DNA of 64,000 bases from Eikenella corrodens. GTDB lineage: Bacteria; Pseudomonadota; Gammaproteobacteria; Burkholderiales; Neisseriaceae. The translations under genes and the position numbers were made by a program. How positions within the stretch are numbered: position 1 is the first letter of the stretch; each line of letters starts with the position of its first letter. The stretch covers positions 1,984,001 to 2,048,000 of the forward strand of contig NZ_LT906482.1 of assembly GCF_900187105.1 (NCBI RefSeq), written 5' to 3'. This document shows, piece by piece, positions 38,251-48,800 of the stretch. Below the pieces are notes generated by a model that searched no databases, had not been told where the DNA came from, and worked only from the letters and a program-made list of their open reading frames with translations.

Positions 38251-39084
38251 ATGATAGATTTACACTGCCATTCCAATGTTTCAGATGGTGCTCTGCCACC
38301 ACGCGAAGTGGTGAAACTGGCGCACGCCAATGGCTGCACCTTGCTCGCGCTTACCGACCATGACCATACCGGCGGTCTGGCTGAAGCACGTCAGGAAGCG
38401 GAAGCCTTGGGCATCCGGCTGATAAACGGCGTGGAAATCTCCGTGAGTTGGCGCAAACGTACCATTCATATTGTCGGTCTCAATTTCGATGAAACCGATA
38501 CCGTGCTACAAAACCTGCTGGCTAGGCTGCGCCGCGGTCGGTTGGAGCGTTTTCTGCGTATGGCGGAAAAGCTTGAGAAGAAAGGCCTCGCCGGTGCCTG
38601 TGAGGGCGCACTTGCGCTGGTGCCAAACCGTGAAATGGCCAGCCGCACCCATCTGGCGCAATGGTTGATGGAACAAGGCCATGTGCGCAACAAACAGCAG
38701 GCTTTTAAAAAATATTTGGGTGATGGCAAGCCCGGCTATGTGAGGCATGAATGGGTTACGCTCGAAGAAGCTGTGGCTGCCATTCTGGGCGCAGGTGGCA
38801 TTGCTGTTGTCGCTCACCCCATTCGCTATGGTCTCTCCGCTACCGCGCAACGTAATTTATTCACTGAATTTAAAGCGCTGGGTGGGCAGGCTATTGAGGT
38901 GCACAGCAGCACGACCGACTTGAACGACCGCCTCAACTATGCCCGCCTCGCTGAGCAACACGGCTTTCTGGCCAGCGCTGGTAGCGATTTCCATCGCATA
39001 GGCGACTTCGGCAGCGGTCGCCTCGGCGCTTGCCCGCCATTGCCCGAACGCTGTCGGCCGGTTTGGCAAGAATTTTGCTTGTAG
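38251..39084 (+). CDS. rnm: PHP-domain 5'-3' exonuclease, RNase AM (YciV/TrpH) family
   Basis: 277 residues. Metal-binding PHP motifs: MIDLHCHSNVSDG at the N-terminus, LTDHDHTGG, the His in VVAHPIRYG and SDFHRIGD near the C-terminus. E. coli RNase AM matures 5' ends of rRNAs and removes nucleotides from 3',5'-bisphosphates. It stands alone here, whereas the E. coli gene is near trp. Function assigned by similarity to the family. Confidence 0.87.
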   Translation: MIDLHCHSNVSDGALPPREVVKLAHANGCTLLALTDHDHTGGLAEARQEAEALGIRLINGVEISVSWRKRTIHIVGLNFDETDTVLQNLLARLRRGRLERFLRMAEKLEKKGLAGACEGALALVPNREMASRTHLAQWLMEQGHVRNKQQAFKKYLGDGKPGYVRHEWVTLEEAVAAILGAGGIAVVAHPIRYGLSATAQRNLFTEFKALGGQAIEVHSSTTDLNDRLNYARLAEQHGFLASAGSDFHRIGDFGSGRLGACPPLPERCRPVWQEFCL

Positions 39085-39141
39085 TACTCCATGCACGCAC
39101 TAATACTTTGTGCACGGGAAAACGATATAAGGAAATGAACC

Positions 39142-39420
39142 ATGATTAAACAGTTTGAAATCAACAACTATGTGAGAAAGCAGCTGCAAGACTACCTCAC
39201 GGAGAAAAAACTCACGCTGGAGCAGGCCATGGCCGAAGAAACCAGCAACAACGAAATTGCTGCTATCGTACATGCCGGACTGCCTGGCATGGTACGCAGG
39301 ATTTATTCCTTGGGCAAAATGCAAACCTTTTTTTGGGAAAAGCGCGAGCTGATCCAAGGCTTTATTGCCGACCGTCTGCAAGGTGGCGACGATAGCAAAA
39401 AGGCAAAAAAAGCCAAATAA
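39142..39420 (+). CDS. Small conserved-looking hypothetical protein
   Basis: 92 residues, MIKQFEINNYVRKQLQDYLT, helical with a highly basic tail (SKKAKKAK). No signal peptide or membrane segment. Not recognised. Start preceded by AAGGAAATGAACC. Codon use looks like that of its neighbours, so it is probably a real gene. Confidence 0.7.
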   Translation: MIKQFEINNYVRKQLQDYLTEKKLTLEQAMAEETSNNEIAAIVHAGLPGMVRRIYSLGKMQTFFWEKRELIQGFIADRLQGGDDSKKAKKAK

Positions 39421-39509
39421 GGTAAACTGCCGAAAAGCGTCAGGCAGTATTTCTGAGTGTGCAGAAATAACTGCCTAGATATTTGAGAACTTTTAGAGGA
39501 GTGGTGAGT

Positions 39510-39677
39510 ATGTTTTTGGTTTTACTGGCCCTGATTTTGGCCGGCGTGGTGGCTTTCTTCTTTTTCCGCAACCGTCGTATCGAGCAAGAAATCGAGCGTC
39601 AGCGCCGCGAAGAGGAAATCGAGCGTATTCTAGAGCGCAAAAAGCAGGAAATTGAGCAGAACAGAACACTGGGCTGA
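39510..39677 (+). CDS. Small single-pass membrane protein with charged helix
   Basis: 55 residues: a hydrophobic segment MFLVLLALILAGVVAFFFF, then an Arg/Glu-rich helix (RRIEQEIERQRREEEIERIL). AGAGGAG about nine bases before ATG 39510 favours this start over in-frame TTG/GTG codons upstream. No family recognised; the layout resembles small envelope or division-associated proteins, which is only a guess. Confidence 0.6.
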   Translation: MFLVLLALILAGVVAFFFFRNRRIEQEIERQRREEEIERILERKKQEIEQNRTLG

Positions 39678-39718
39678 TTGTTTGCTGGAATGCGACTCTG
39701 CCATTGGCTAAGCTTCAG

Positions 39719-39751
39719 AAAAGGCTACCTGAAAATTTTCAGGTAGCCTTT
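39719..39751. terminator. Facing DUS pair between convergent genes
   Basis: AAAAGGCTACCTGAAAA and TTTTCAGGTAGCCTTT overlap in the middle to give one continuous palindrome. It lies between the 39510 gene (plus) and xerC (minus) and could terminate both. Confidence 0.7.
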
Positions 39752-39782
39752 CGTTATATTACACGCCGGCCGACTAGCAACA

Positions 39783-40706
39783 CTATTTCTCTATTTTGTC
39801 TTCGTTATCCTGTCCTTGCACTGTTTCAGCTTTACCTTGTCGACGTTTGGCGCGCGGGTGGGCATCGTCGTATATGCGGGCGAGATGGTCGAAATCCAGC
39901 TTGGTGTAGTGCTGGGTAGTGGCAAGTTGGCTGTGGCCGAGCAGCTCTTGCACAGCGCGGATGTCGCGGGCGTTTTGCAGCAGATGGCTGGCGTAGCTGT
40001 GGCGCAGCATATGGGGGCTGAGGTGTCGGCTGCCATGGTGGGTGGCGAATTGCTGTAGGCGTTTCTGGATTTGGCGAGCGCCGAGGCGGCGGCCGGTGCG
40101 GCCGGTGAACAGGGCGGTTTCGTCGGGCGCGGCGGTACGGGTTTTTAGGTAGCCTGCGAGGGCACGGATGCTTTGGGCAGTAAGGGGTAGGTGGCGTTGT
40201 TTGCGGCCTTTACCGGTGACGGCTATCCAACCGCTTTGTAGGTTGAGGTCGTCCAAATCGAGGGCACAGGCTTCAGCCAAGCGCAGGCCACTGCCGTAGA
40301 GTAGCTCGAAGATGGCGAGGTCGCGGCTGTCGAGTGGGTTTTCCGGGGCTTGGTCGAGGAGTTGGTTGAGTGGCTCGGCGGGTACGGCTTTAGGCAGGCG
40401 CTCAGGAGCTTTCGGGGCTTTTAGGCCGTGGGTCGGGTCGGCTTTCAGGTAGCCTGTTTGCACCAGCCAGCGGCAAAACTGCCTCCAAGCGCTGAGCCGG
40501 CGGGCGATGCTGCGGGGGTGTTGGTTTTGTTGGCCCAACTGGCGCAGGGCGGCGGTGAATAAGGGGCGGGCAAGTTTGCTTTGCGGCTGAAAATCGGCCA
40601 GCCAGGTAAGGTCACGGCGGTAGGCGGCCAGGGTGTGGGGGGAGTGGTTTTGCTGCTGCAGGCTGTGCAGCCAGGCTTCGATTTGTGCTGTCCAACCGAT
40701 GCTCAT
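39783..40706 (-). CDS. xerC: Tyrosine recombinase XerC
   Basis: 307 residues from ATG 40706, which overlaps the thioesterase stop as ATGA. The catalytic set is complete: Arg142 (GSGLRLAE), Lys166 (TGKGRKQR), His232/Arg235 (HMLRHSYAS), His258 (LLGHSQ) and Tyr267 (QHYTKL). With XerD it resolves chromosome dimers at dif. The C-terminal tail (about 30 charged residues) is longer than usual. Two in-frame DUS copies encode TGYLK and AGYLK. A longer start at 40799 is rejected. Confidence 0.93.
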   Translation of the reverse strand: MSIGWTAQIEAWLHSLQQQNHSPHTLAAYRRDLTWLADFQPQSKLARPLFTAALRQLGQQNQHPRSIARRLSAWRQFCRWLVQTGYLKADPTHGLKAPKAPERLPKAVPAEPLNQLLDQAPENPLDSRDLAIFELLYGSGLRLAEACALDLDDLNLQSGWIAVTGKGRKQRHLPLTAQSIRALAGYLKTRTAAPDETALFTGRTGRRLGARQIQKRLQQFATHHGSRHLSPHMLRHSYASHLLQNARDIRAVQELLGHSQLATTQHYTKLDFDHLARIYDDAHPRAKRRQGKAETVQGQDNEDKIEK

Positions 40707-41152
40707 TGCGCTGCTCCGTAGCGGGCAAAATGGGTGCGGAAGGTGTCGGGGGTGCGTTCGATACGCTGGGAGGCGTAGTTGAAAAACACCATGCCGCATT
40801 GCACACGGGCGATTTCGGCCTGGTCGTAGAGGCGGGTGAGTTTGGCGAAAAACGGGAAGCCGACCTTGCTAATTTCGCCTAAGGCTACCTGAACCAACAG
40901 CTCCTCGCCATGAAAGGCTTGGGTGCGATATTGCACGGCAGCATCAGCCATAATCAGACCAGCGCCAAAGGCGTCGATTTCGGTGCAGCCGTGTGCAGCA
41001 AGAAAGCGCAGACGGGCTTCGTGGGCGATACGCAAAACGGCATCGTTGGCGAGGTGGTTGCCATAATTGAGATGACCGACTTCTACCGTGATGCGGGTTG
41101 AAAAACAGAAGTGCTCGGGCAGGTTGATTTGGATGCGTTGGGCGGCGGGCAT
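40703..41152 (-). CDS. Acyl-CoA thioesterase, hotdog fold (4HBT/YbgC-like)
   Basis: 149 residues. Hotdog-fold signature VEVGHLNYGNHLANDAVLRI near residue 25, where the usual catalytic Asp of D-x-N-x-H-x-N-N appears as H-L-N-Y-G-N-H. It probably hydrolyses acyl-CoA or acyl-ACP; the substrate is unknown. It is coupled to the downstream xerC by start/stop overlap, probably only a shared transcript. One DUS in frame near 40881 encodes LVQVAL. Confidence 0.8.
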   Translation of the reverse strand: MPAAQRIQINLPEHFCFSTRITVEVGHLNYGNHLANDAVLRIAHEARLRFLAAHGCTEIDAFGAGLIMADAAVQYRTQAFHGEELLVQVALGEISKVGFPFFAKLTRLYDQAEIARVQCGMVFFNYASQRIERTPDTFRTHFARYGAAQ

Positions 41153-41251
41153 ATTGGGAGCCTGCTGATTAAAAACGGGGCTATCTTAGCATTTGTTGCC
41201 TGATGATTGAACGTATTGCAACAACATTTCATAAAATTGTTTTGCAAAGGT

Positions 41252-41279
41252 CTTGACAAAATCTGCTCTAAACCCATAT
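41252..41279 (+). promoter_or_regulatory. Heat-shock (sigma-32 type) promoter of clpB
   Basis: CTTGAC (41252-41257) and CCCATAT (41273-41279) are separated by 15 bases, a good match to CTTGAA-N13-15-CCCCATnT. It lies 36 bases before the clpB ATG. An overlapping sigma-70 reading is possible but poorer. Confidence 0.65.
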
Positions 41280-41314
41280 GTGTGGCAAGAAAATAATATG
41301 TAAAGGAAAAAATT

Positions 41315-43888
<2,574 letters not shown>

Positions 43889-43916
43889 TTTGAAGACTTG
43901 AATAGTTGAAACGGAA

Positions 43917-43958
43917 AGGCTACCTGGAAATGGTTGAACCGATGTTTTCAGGTAGCCT
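43917..43958 (+). terminator. Facing DUS-like pair downstream of clpB
   Basis: AGGCTACCTGGAAA (one-base insertion) faces TTTTCAGGTAGCCT across a 14-base loop, 28 bases after the clpB stop. Confidence 0.5.
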
Positions 43959-44030
43959 GCGTTACCTCACGCGGGAAATGCCTTATACGAAACCACCACA
44001 AGCCACAACTTCACACAAAAAGGAAACGAT

Positions 44031-44669
44031 ATGGATTTCAATAATCTGCTCAACCAAGTATTGGGTGCCGTGCAGCAAAGCGGCAACAAAGTGATGTCTG
44101 ATAACAATCCGCTCAACTCGTTCGGTGGCGGGGCGTTAATCGGCGGGCTGGCTGCGATGCTGCTGAAAAAAGGCGGCACCAAATCATTGCTGAAGGCCGG
44201 CTCGGCCGCAGCTTTGGGGATGATGGCCTATAAGGCTTACCAAAACTGGCAGGGAGGCCGGCAAAACAGCACGAGCACGGTGGCTGCTTTGCCCGAAGCG
44301 GCTTTTGCAGCGCAGGGGCAGTTGGCTGAAGAGCGCAGCCGCGTGATTTTGCGCACCATGATTGCAGCCGCTGCTTCAGATGGCTTGATTGATGAAACGG
44401 AAAAACAGCTGATTGCCCAAGAGGGCGGTGCCGATGCCGAAGTGCGGCAGTGGCTGGCCAACGAATATGCCCGCCCGGCTTCTATTAACGAGCTGGCCGA
44501 GGCGGTGGGCGGCGATCAGGCGCTGGCTGCCGAAGCTTATTTGGCTGCACGAGCGGTTTGCGGCGATTTGGTGCGCGGTGAGATTGCCTTTTTGTCCCGG
44601 CTGTCGCAGGCATTGGGGCTGGATGACGGTTTGGTGGAGCAGTTGGAGCGGCAGCTAGAGTTGGCGTAA
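44031..44669 (+). CDS. TerB-like / DUF533 protein (YebE-like)
   Basis: 212 residues. N-terminal segment with a Gly-rich hydrophobic stretch (GGGALIGGLAAMLL), then a helical TerB-type domain (about 95-212, RTMIAAAASDGLIDETEKQL and AVCGDLVRGEIAFL). E. coli YebE belongs to the same family; membership in the envelope stress regulon is known there, but no function is established. AAAGGA precedes the ATG. Confidence 0.82.
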   Translation: MDFNNLLNQVLGAVQQSGNKVMSDNNPLNSFGGGALIGGLAAMLLKKGGTKSLLKAGSAAALGMMAYKAYQNWQGGRQNSTSTVAALPEAAFAAQGQLAEERSRVILRTMIAAAASDGLIDETEKQLIAQEGGADAEVRQWLANEYARPASINELAEAVGGDQALAAEAYLAARAVCGDLVRGEIAFLSRLSQALGLDDGLVEQLERQLELA

Positions 44670-44696
44670 TAAAGCATCGGCCGTGGGCATAACACA

Positions 44697-44727
44697 AAAG
44701 GCTACCTGAAAGATTCAGGTAGCCTTT
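44697..44727. terminator. Facing DUS pair between convergent genes
   Basis: AAAGGCTACCTGAA and TTCAGGTAGCCTTT with a three-base loop, between the TerB-like gene (plus) and the ZapG-like gene (minus). It suits both. Confidence 0.7.
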
Positions 44728-44747
44728 AATCCGTTCTAGCCGAAGCA

Positions 44748-45332
44748 TTACTCCGCAGGCAGGGTTTCTTTGGCGGGTTCGGTGGCCTCATCTGCCGGGG
44801 CGGGAGCAGCCGGCTCGGCGGCAGGTGCGGGTTCTTGTTCCGGGCTGGCGGCCGGGGCGGATTCGGTGGCGTTGGTGGGGTTGAACACGGTGGCATCGGC
44901 AGCGGAGTCAGCTTCGTCTAAGTCGTTTTGCGGCGGCACGGGCGCGTCGTGTGGTACGAGCTGGATGCGTTGCTCAGCATTGCCGGCGGTTTCATGGGTT
45001 TGCTCGGCCAGGTAGGAGAGGGTAACGCTTTGGCCGCTGCGCTGTTCGAGCTGGTTGCGGTAGGCTTCGGGTGTCATCAATTCTTCAGCGCCACGGCTCA
45101 ACTGGGCAAATACGTTTTGGTAGCTGCGGGTGAGCTCGTCCACCGCTTCGGCCGTGTCGATGAAGTGGTGGTTTACGGCTTCACGGTAGTCTTGCAGGGC
45201 TTTTTTGGCTTCTTCCAATTCGGCTTGCTGCTTGCTGTTACCGCGTTTAAACAACAGGGTGATGAGCACGCCGATGAGGAAGCCGCCGAGGCCGGTAAGG
45301 ATGAATTGGGTGATGAGGGGCAGGTTGTTCAT
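44748..45332 (-). CDS. zapG: YhcB/ZapG-like (DUF1043) membrane protein
   Basis: 194 residues: an N-terminal membrane helix (about 8-28, ILTGLGGFLIGVLITLLF), a coiled coil (about 33-90) and a long Ala/Pro/Glu-rich tail with little structure. The first 110 residues match the DUF1043 family, which links cell division and envelope growth in E. coli. The tail is specific to this branch. Confidence 0.82.
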   Translation of the reverse strand: MNNLPLITQFILTGLGGFLIGVLITLLFKRGNSKQQAELEEAKKALQDYREAVNHHFIDTAEAVDELTRSYQNVFAQLSRGAEELMTPEAYRNQLEQRSGQSVTLSYLAEQTHETAGNAEQRIQLVPHDAPVPPQNDLDEADSAADATVFNPTNATESAPAASPEQEPAPAAEPAAPAPADEATEPAKETLPAE

Positions 45333-45429
45333 GGGATTTTCCTTTGTGGTAGACGGGCGGTATGACTATTGTATAGCAATTTAGGCGGTTTGTTGCCTTG
45401 TGTAAAGGCTACCTGAAAAGTTTGCAGCG

Positions 45430-45918
45430 TTAATGCAGCACACGCGGCGGATTATCTGCGCGGTAGTCGGCTTCTTCCTCTTCGTCGGCCTGGCCTTGGT
45501 AGATATCGAATTCGATGCTGGCGCCCACAGCGTGGCAGAAGCTGATTACTTGGGGCGAAAAGCCGATAGCCGGGGTGGAGTCGCGTTCATCGGTACTCAC
45601 GGTGAGCACGATCATCAAATAAGCTTCGAGCCGGTGGGCTTTGATCAACTCGGCAATTTTATCTTGCACGGGCAGCAAAGTTACGATGAGCTCGTCGGCG
45701 ATTTCGTTGAGGCGGAACACGTCGCCATCGCGCAGGATAGGGGTGCCGTATTGCCAGCTTGAATAGCTTGATATTCTGCCACCCATGCCTATGCTGTTGT
45801 CTTCATATATGGCGCGGGTGGGGGCAAGATTGAGTGCGGTGCTGATGGCATCGGGGTCGAAGCCTCGGCCGGTGAGGGCGAAGTAGAGATAGCATTCGTT
45901 GAGGTTGGGGGCATCCAT
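45430..45918 (-). CDS. DUF4279 domain protein
   Basis: 162 residues, acidic, no membrane segment. NECYLYFALTGRGFDPDAIS and the central SSWQYGT fit the DUF4279 family, often found as stand-alone genes and near toxin-immunity loci. Stop is about ten bases after a DUS (45405-45418). It starts ten bases from the pgpA stop, so it may be the last gene of thiL-pgpA-DUF4279. Confidence 0.75.
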   Translation of the reverse strand: MDAPNLNECYLYFALTGRGFDPDAISTALNLAPTRAIYEDNSIGMGGRISSYSSWQYGTPILRDGDVFRLNEIADELIVTLLPVQDKIAELIKAHRLEAYLMIVLTVSTDERDSTPAIGFSPQVISFCHAVGASIEFDIYQGQADEEEEADYRADNPPRVLH

Positions 45919-45928
45919 TGGCTTGTTT

Positions 45929-46432
45929 TCAGTAGATTAAATAGACGGTAAAGCGGATAAGGAGCAGGCTCATCAGCGCGGCGATGATGTCGTCCAACAT
46001 CACGCCGAAGCCGCCGCTCACTTGGCGGTCGAACCAGCGGATGGGCGGCGGTTTTACCGCATCGAAGAAGCGGAAGGCGGCAAAGGCAGCCAACCACCAA
46101 GCCCAAGTATTCGGTGTGAAGGCGAGCACCAGCAGCATGGCCACGATTTCGTCCCACACGATGCCGCCGTAGTCGTGCACACCGAGGGCGGCTTCGGTTT
46201 GGTTGCAAATCCAGATGCCGACGGCAAACAAGGGTAGACACAACAGGGCGAGCAGCCAGCCGTCGATACCCAGCGTCATCAGTACGGCGGCGAGGGGCAG
46301 GGCGGGCAGGGTGCCGAAAGTGCCGGGGGCAACTGGGGCGAGGCCGCTGCCGAAGCCGAATCCGAGGAAACAGGCGGGGCGTCGCAGCAGCCAGGCGAAA
46401 GTTGGTTGGAAGGCGGGTTTCTGTTTAGCCAA
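45929..46432 (-). CDS. pgpA: Phosphatidylglycerophosphatase A
   Basis: 167 residues, several membrane helices. Family residues: GFGSGLAPVAPGTFGTLPA, DYGGIVWDEIVAM, and FFDAVKPPPIRWFD. It dephosphorylates phosphatidylglycerophosphate to phosphatidylglycerol in the inner membrane. Overlaps the end of thiL by eight bases, the same order as in many gammaproteobacteria. Confidence 0.95.
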   Translation of the reverse strand: MAKQKPAFQPTFAWLLRRPACFLGFGFGSGLAPVAPGTFGTLPALPLAAVLMTLGIDGWLLALLCLPLFAVGIWICNQTEAALGVHDYGGIVWDEIVAMLLVLAFTPNTWAWWLAAFAAFRFFDAVKPPPIRWFDRQVSGGFGVMLDDIIAALMSLLLIRFTVYLIY

Positions 46433-47411
46433 AGTGGTCGAATCCTAAATGAGAAAGATGCAGTTCGCTGCCGTTGGTGCGCAGCAGTTTCAGGTAGCCT
46501 GTGTCGTTGATGCGGCCGATGCGGGTTACCGGAGTGCGGCTGCTGTCGGCTGCGGCGAGCACGGCTTGGCGCGCCTGGGGCGGGGCGGTGAACAATAATT
46601 CGTAGTCGTCGCCGCCGGCAAGGGTGAGCTCGTATACAGTTTGCGCGGGCAGGCATTGGCGCAGCTCGGGCACGGTAGGCACCAGGTCGGCGTATAGCTC
46701 CGCGCCCACGTTGGAAGCACGCAAAATGTGGCCGAGGTCTTGAGCCAGACCGTCGGAAATATCTTGCGCCGCCGTGGCAACGGGCAGCAAGGCTTGGCCG
46801 AGCGCTACGCGCGGAGTGGGGCGCAGGCGGGCGGCTTCGCATTCAGCAAACAGGTTTTCAGGTAGCCTGATGTTCTGCCAGATATGGTGTAGGGCGGCAG
46901 CAGCCAGGCCGATTTGGCCGGAGACCCAAATATCGTCGCCATTTTGCGCACCGCTGCGACACAGGCCAAGGCCCGCGGGCAGCTCGCCGGTGATGGCCAC
47001 GTTGAAAACGAGATCGCCTTTGGTGGTGTCGCCGCCGATGAGGGTGATGCCGTATTGGCGCAGCATGGCAAAAAGGCTACCTGAAAATGTTTCCAGCCAG
47101 CCGGGATTGAGCTCGGGCAGGGCGGCACTGAGCATCACCCAGCGCGGCCGCGCACCCATGGCGGCCATATCGGAAATGTTCACGGCCAGGATTTTGTGTG
47201 CGAGGTCGGCAGGGGCAACATCGGGGAAGAAGTGGCGGCCGGCCAGCAGCATATCGCTGCTGAAGCATAAATCATGGCCGGGGCGCGGGCGGACGATGGC
47301 GGCATCATCGCCGATGCCGAGCAGGAGCTCGGGATCGGCCGGCTGTTCGGCAGCGAGGTAGCGGCGGATGAAGTCGAATTCGCCGAGGGGTTTTGCGGTG
47401 GATTGGGGCAT
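46425..47411 (-). CDS. thiL: Thiamine-monophosphate kinase
   Basis: 328 residues. AIR-synthase-like fold with LLGIGDDAAIVRP, HKILAVNISDMAAMGA and IGGDTTKGDLV, the metal- and ATP-binding blocks. It makes thiamine diphosphate from thiamine phosphate. Three DUS copies are in frame (46487, 46857, 47075), encoding GYLKLL, LPENLF and FSGSLF. Confidence 0.95.
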   Translation of the reverse strand: MPQSTAKPLGEFDFIRRYLAAEQPADPELLLGIGDDAAIVRPRPGHDLCFSSDMLLAGRHFFPDVAPADLAHKILAVNISDMAAMGARPRWVMLSAALPELNPGWLETFSGSLFAMLRQYGITLIGGDTTKGDLVFNVAITGELPAGLGLCRSGAQNGDDIWVSGQIGLAAAALHHIWQNIRLPENLFAECEAARLRPTPRVALGQALLPVATAAQDISDGLAQDLGHILRASNVGAELYADLVPTVPELRQCLPAQTVYELTLAGGDDYELLFTAPPQARQAVLAAADSSRTPVTRIGRINDTGYLKLLRTNGSELHLSHLGFDHFG

Positions 47412-47681
47412 GGCGGGGTGTTTGGTTGTAGGGTGGAGGCTACCTGAAAAGCGTCGGCTTCAACGAAGTTAAAGCGATTGAAGCGAGTGGAGCAAGTTGC
47501 TGTGAAGTTAAAAATTTTCAGGTAGCCTTGGGTTTACGTTTTTGTGTTGCTGAAGTCGCAGTGTTTTACTTTGCAGAACTCGGCTTGGGTTGGGGGGATG
47601 GTTGTTGATTTCGTTGAAGCTGTGTTTTTGCTTCGCAGAACTCAGTCTTGGCTGCGCCAAGGAATTGCTTTCAGGTAGCCT
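47412..47681. repeat. Degenerate repeat region between rluD and thiL
   Basis: 270 bases with three DUS copies (47437, 47515, 47668) and text related to the 24-bp repeats but decayed (AACGAAGTTAAAGCGATTGA, CTTCGCAGAACTCAGTCTTG). CTCAGTCTTGGCTGCGCCAA near 47645 is similar to the stretch near 30325. No gene is supported. It separates rluD from thiL, both on the minus strand. Confidence 0.6.
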
Positions 47682-48800
47682 CTAATCACGCACGTAGATG
47701 GTTTCTACGTCGTAATCGTCGTCGTCCCAATCGTCTTCGTCTTCAGTCTCGGCAGGAGGCAGGGTGTGGCTGAGGGCGGAGTCCATGCCGCATTCCCAGC
47801 GCAATACGGAGAGCAGGTGGTGGATGTCTTCCGGTAGCGGGGCTTCGAATTGTACGGTTTCGCCGCTTTCGGGGTGGACGAAGCTGAGCCGGTAGGCGTG
47901 TAAGGCTTGGCGGGCGAGTTGGAGTACGGCTTCTTTTACGGCATCAGAGCAGGGGTGGCGCGGGTTGCCATACACGGGGTCGGCGGCGAGCGGGTGTTTG
48001 GCTTCGCGCATGTGCACGCGGATTTGGTGGGTGCGGCCGGTTTCGAGGGTGCATTCGATGTAACTGTGGCTCTGGTAGCGTTCTAGCACTTTGATGTGGG
48101 TAACGGCTTTTTTGCCGCCGAAGCCGACCACGGCCATTTTGAGGCGGTTGTGCGGGTCGCGGCCGATGAGGGTGTCGATTTTGCCGTCGAACGGTACGAT
48201 GCCGTCGGCCACGGCGCGGTAGATGCGCTTCACGCTGCGCTCTTGCAGCTGCTGTACCAGGCTGTTTTGCGCGGCCGGGGTTTTGGCCACCACCATCAGG
48301 CCGCTGGTGTCTTTGTCGAGGCGGTGCACGATGCCGGCGCGGGGGATTTCGGCCAATGCCGGGCAGTGGGCCAGCAAGCCGTTGAGCAGGGTGCCGCTCC
48401 AGTTACCGGCGGCGGGGTGGACAACGAGGCCGGCAGGTTTGTTCAACACAATCACGCTGTCGTCTTCAAATACAATATCCAGCGGCATGGGCTCGGGCGT
48501 AAAGGCGGCGGTTTCGTGGCTGTGCTGGATGTGCACTTCCAAGGTTTCGCCGCCGATGAGCCGCTCTTTGGGGCGGGCAACCTGGCCGTTGAGCAACACG
48601 TTGCCGTCTTTAATCCAAGTGCTCAGGCGGCTGCGGGAATAATCGGGCAGCAGTTTGGCCAGTGCGGCATCGAGCCTTTGGCCGGCCAAATCGGTGGGCA
48701 CGGTTAAATTTATACAATTTTCCGCGTCTGCCCCTGCCGAAAAGTCGAAATCATCGTTATAATCGGCGTCATTGTTGGTATAGGAAGAAATGTTCTGCAT
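47682..48800 (-). CDS. rluD: 23S rRNA pseudouridine synthase RluD
   Basis: 372 residues. S4-like RNA-binding domain (about 35-95, GQRLDAALAKLLPDYSRSRL), then the synthase domain with the catalytic Asp in HRLDKDTSGLMVV. It makes pseudouridines in helix 69 of 23S rRNA. The C-terminus has an acidic Asp/Glu tail. Start chosen at 48800, MQNISSYTNND; upstream codons to 48953 would read through bamD. The start codon overlaps that of divergent bamD by two bases. Confidence 0.93.
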   Translation of the reverse strand: MQNISSYTNNDADYNDDFDFSAGADAENCINLTVPTDLAGQRLDAALAKLLPDYSRSRLSTWIKDGNVLLNGQVARPKERLIGGETLEVHIQHSHETAAFTPEPMPLDIVFEDDSVIVLNKPAGLVVHPAAGNWSGTLLNGLLAHCPALAEIPRAGIVHRLDKDTSGLMVVAKTPAAQNSLVQQLQERSVKRIYRAVADGIVPFDGKIDTLIGRDPHNRLKMAVVGFGGKKAVTHIKVLERYQSHSYIECTLETGRTHQIRVHMREAKHPLAADPVYGNPRHPCSDAVKEAVLQLARQALHAYRLSFVHPESGETVQFEAPLPEDIHHLLSVLRWECGMDSALSHTLPPAETEDEDDWDDDDYDVETIYVRD

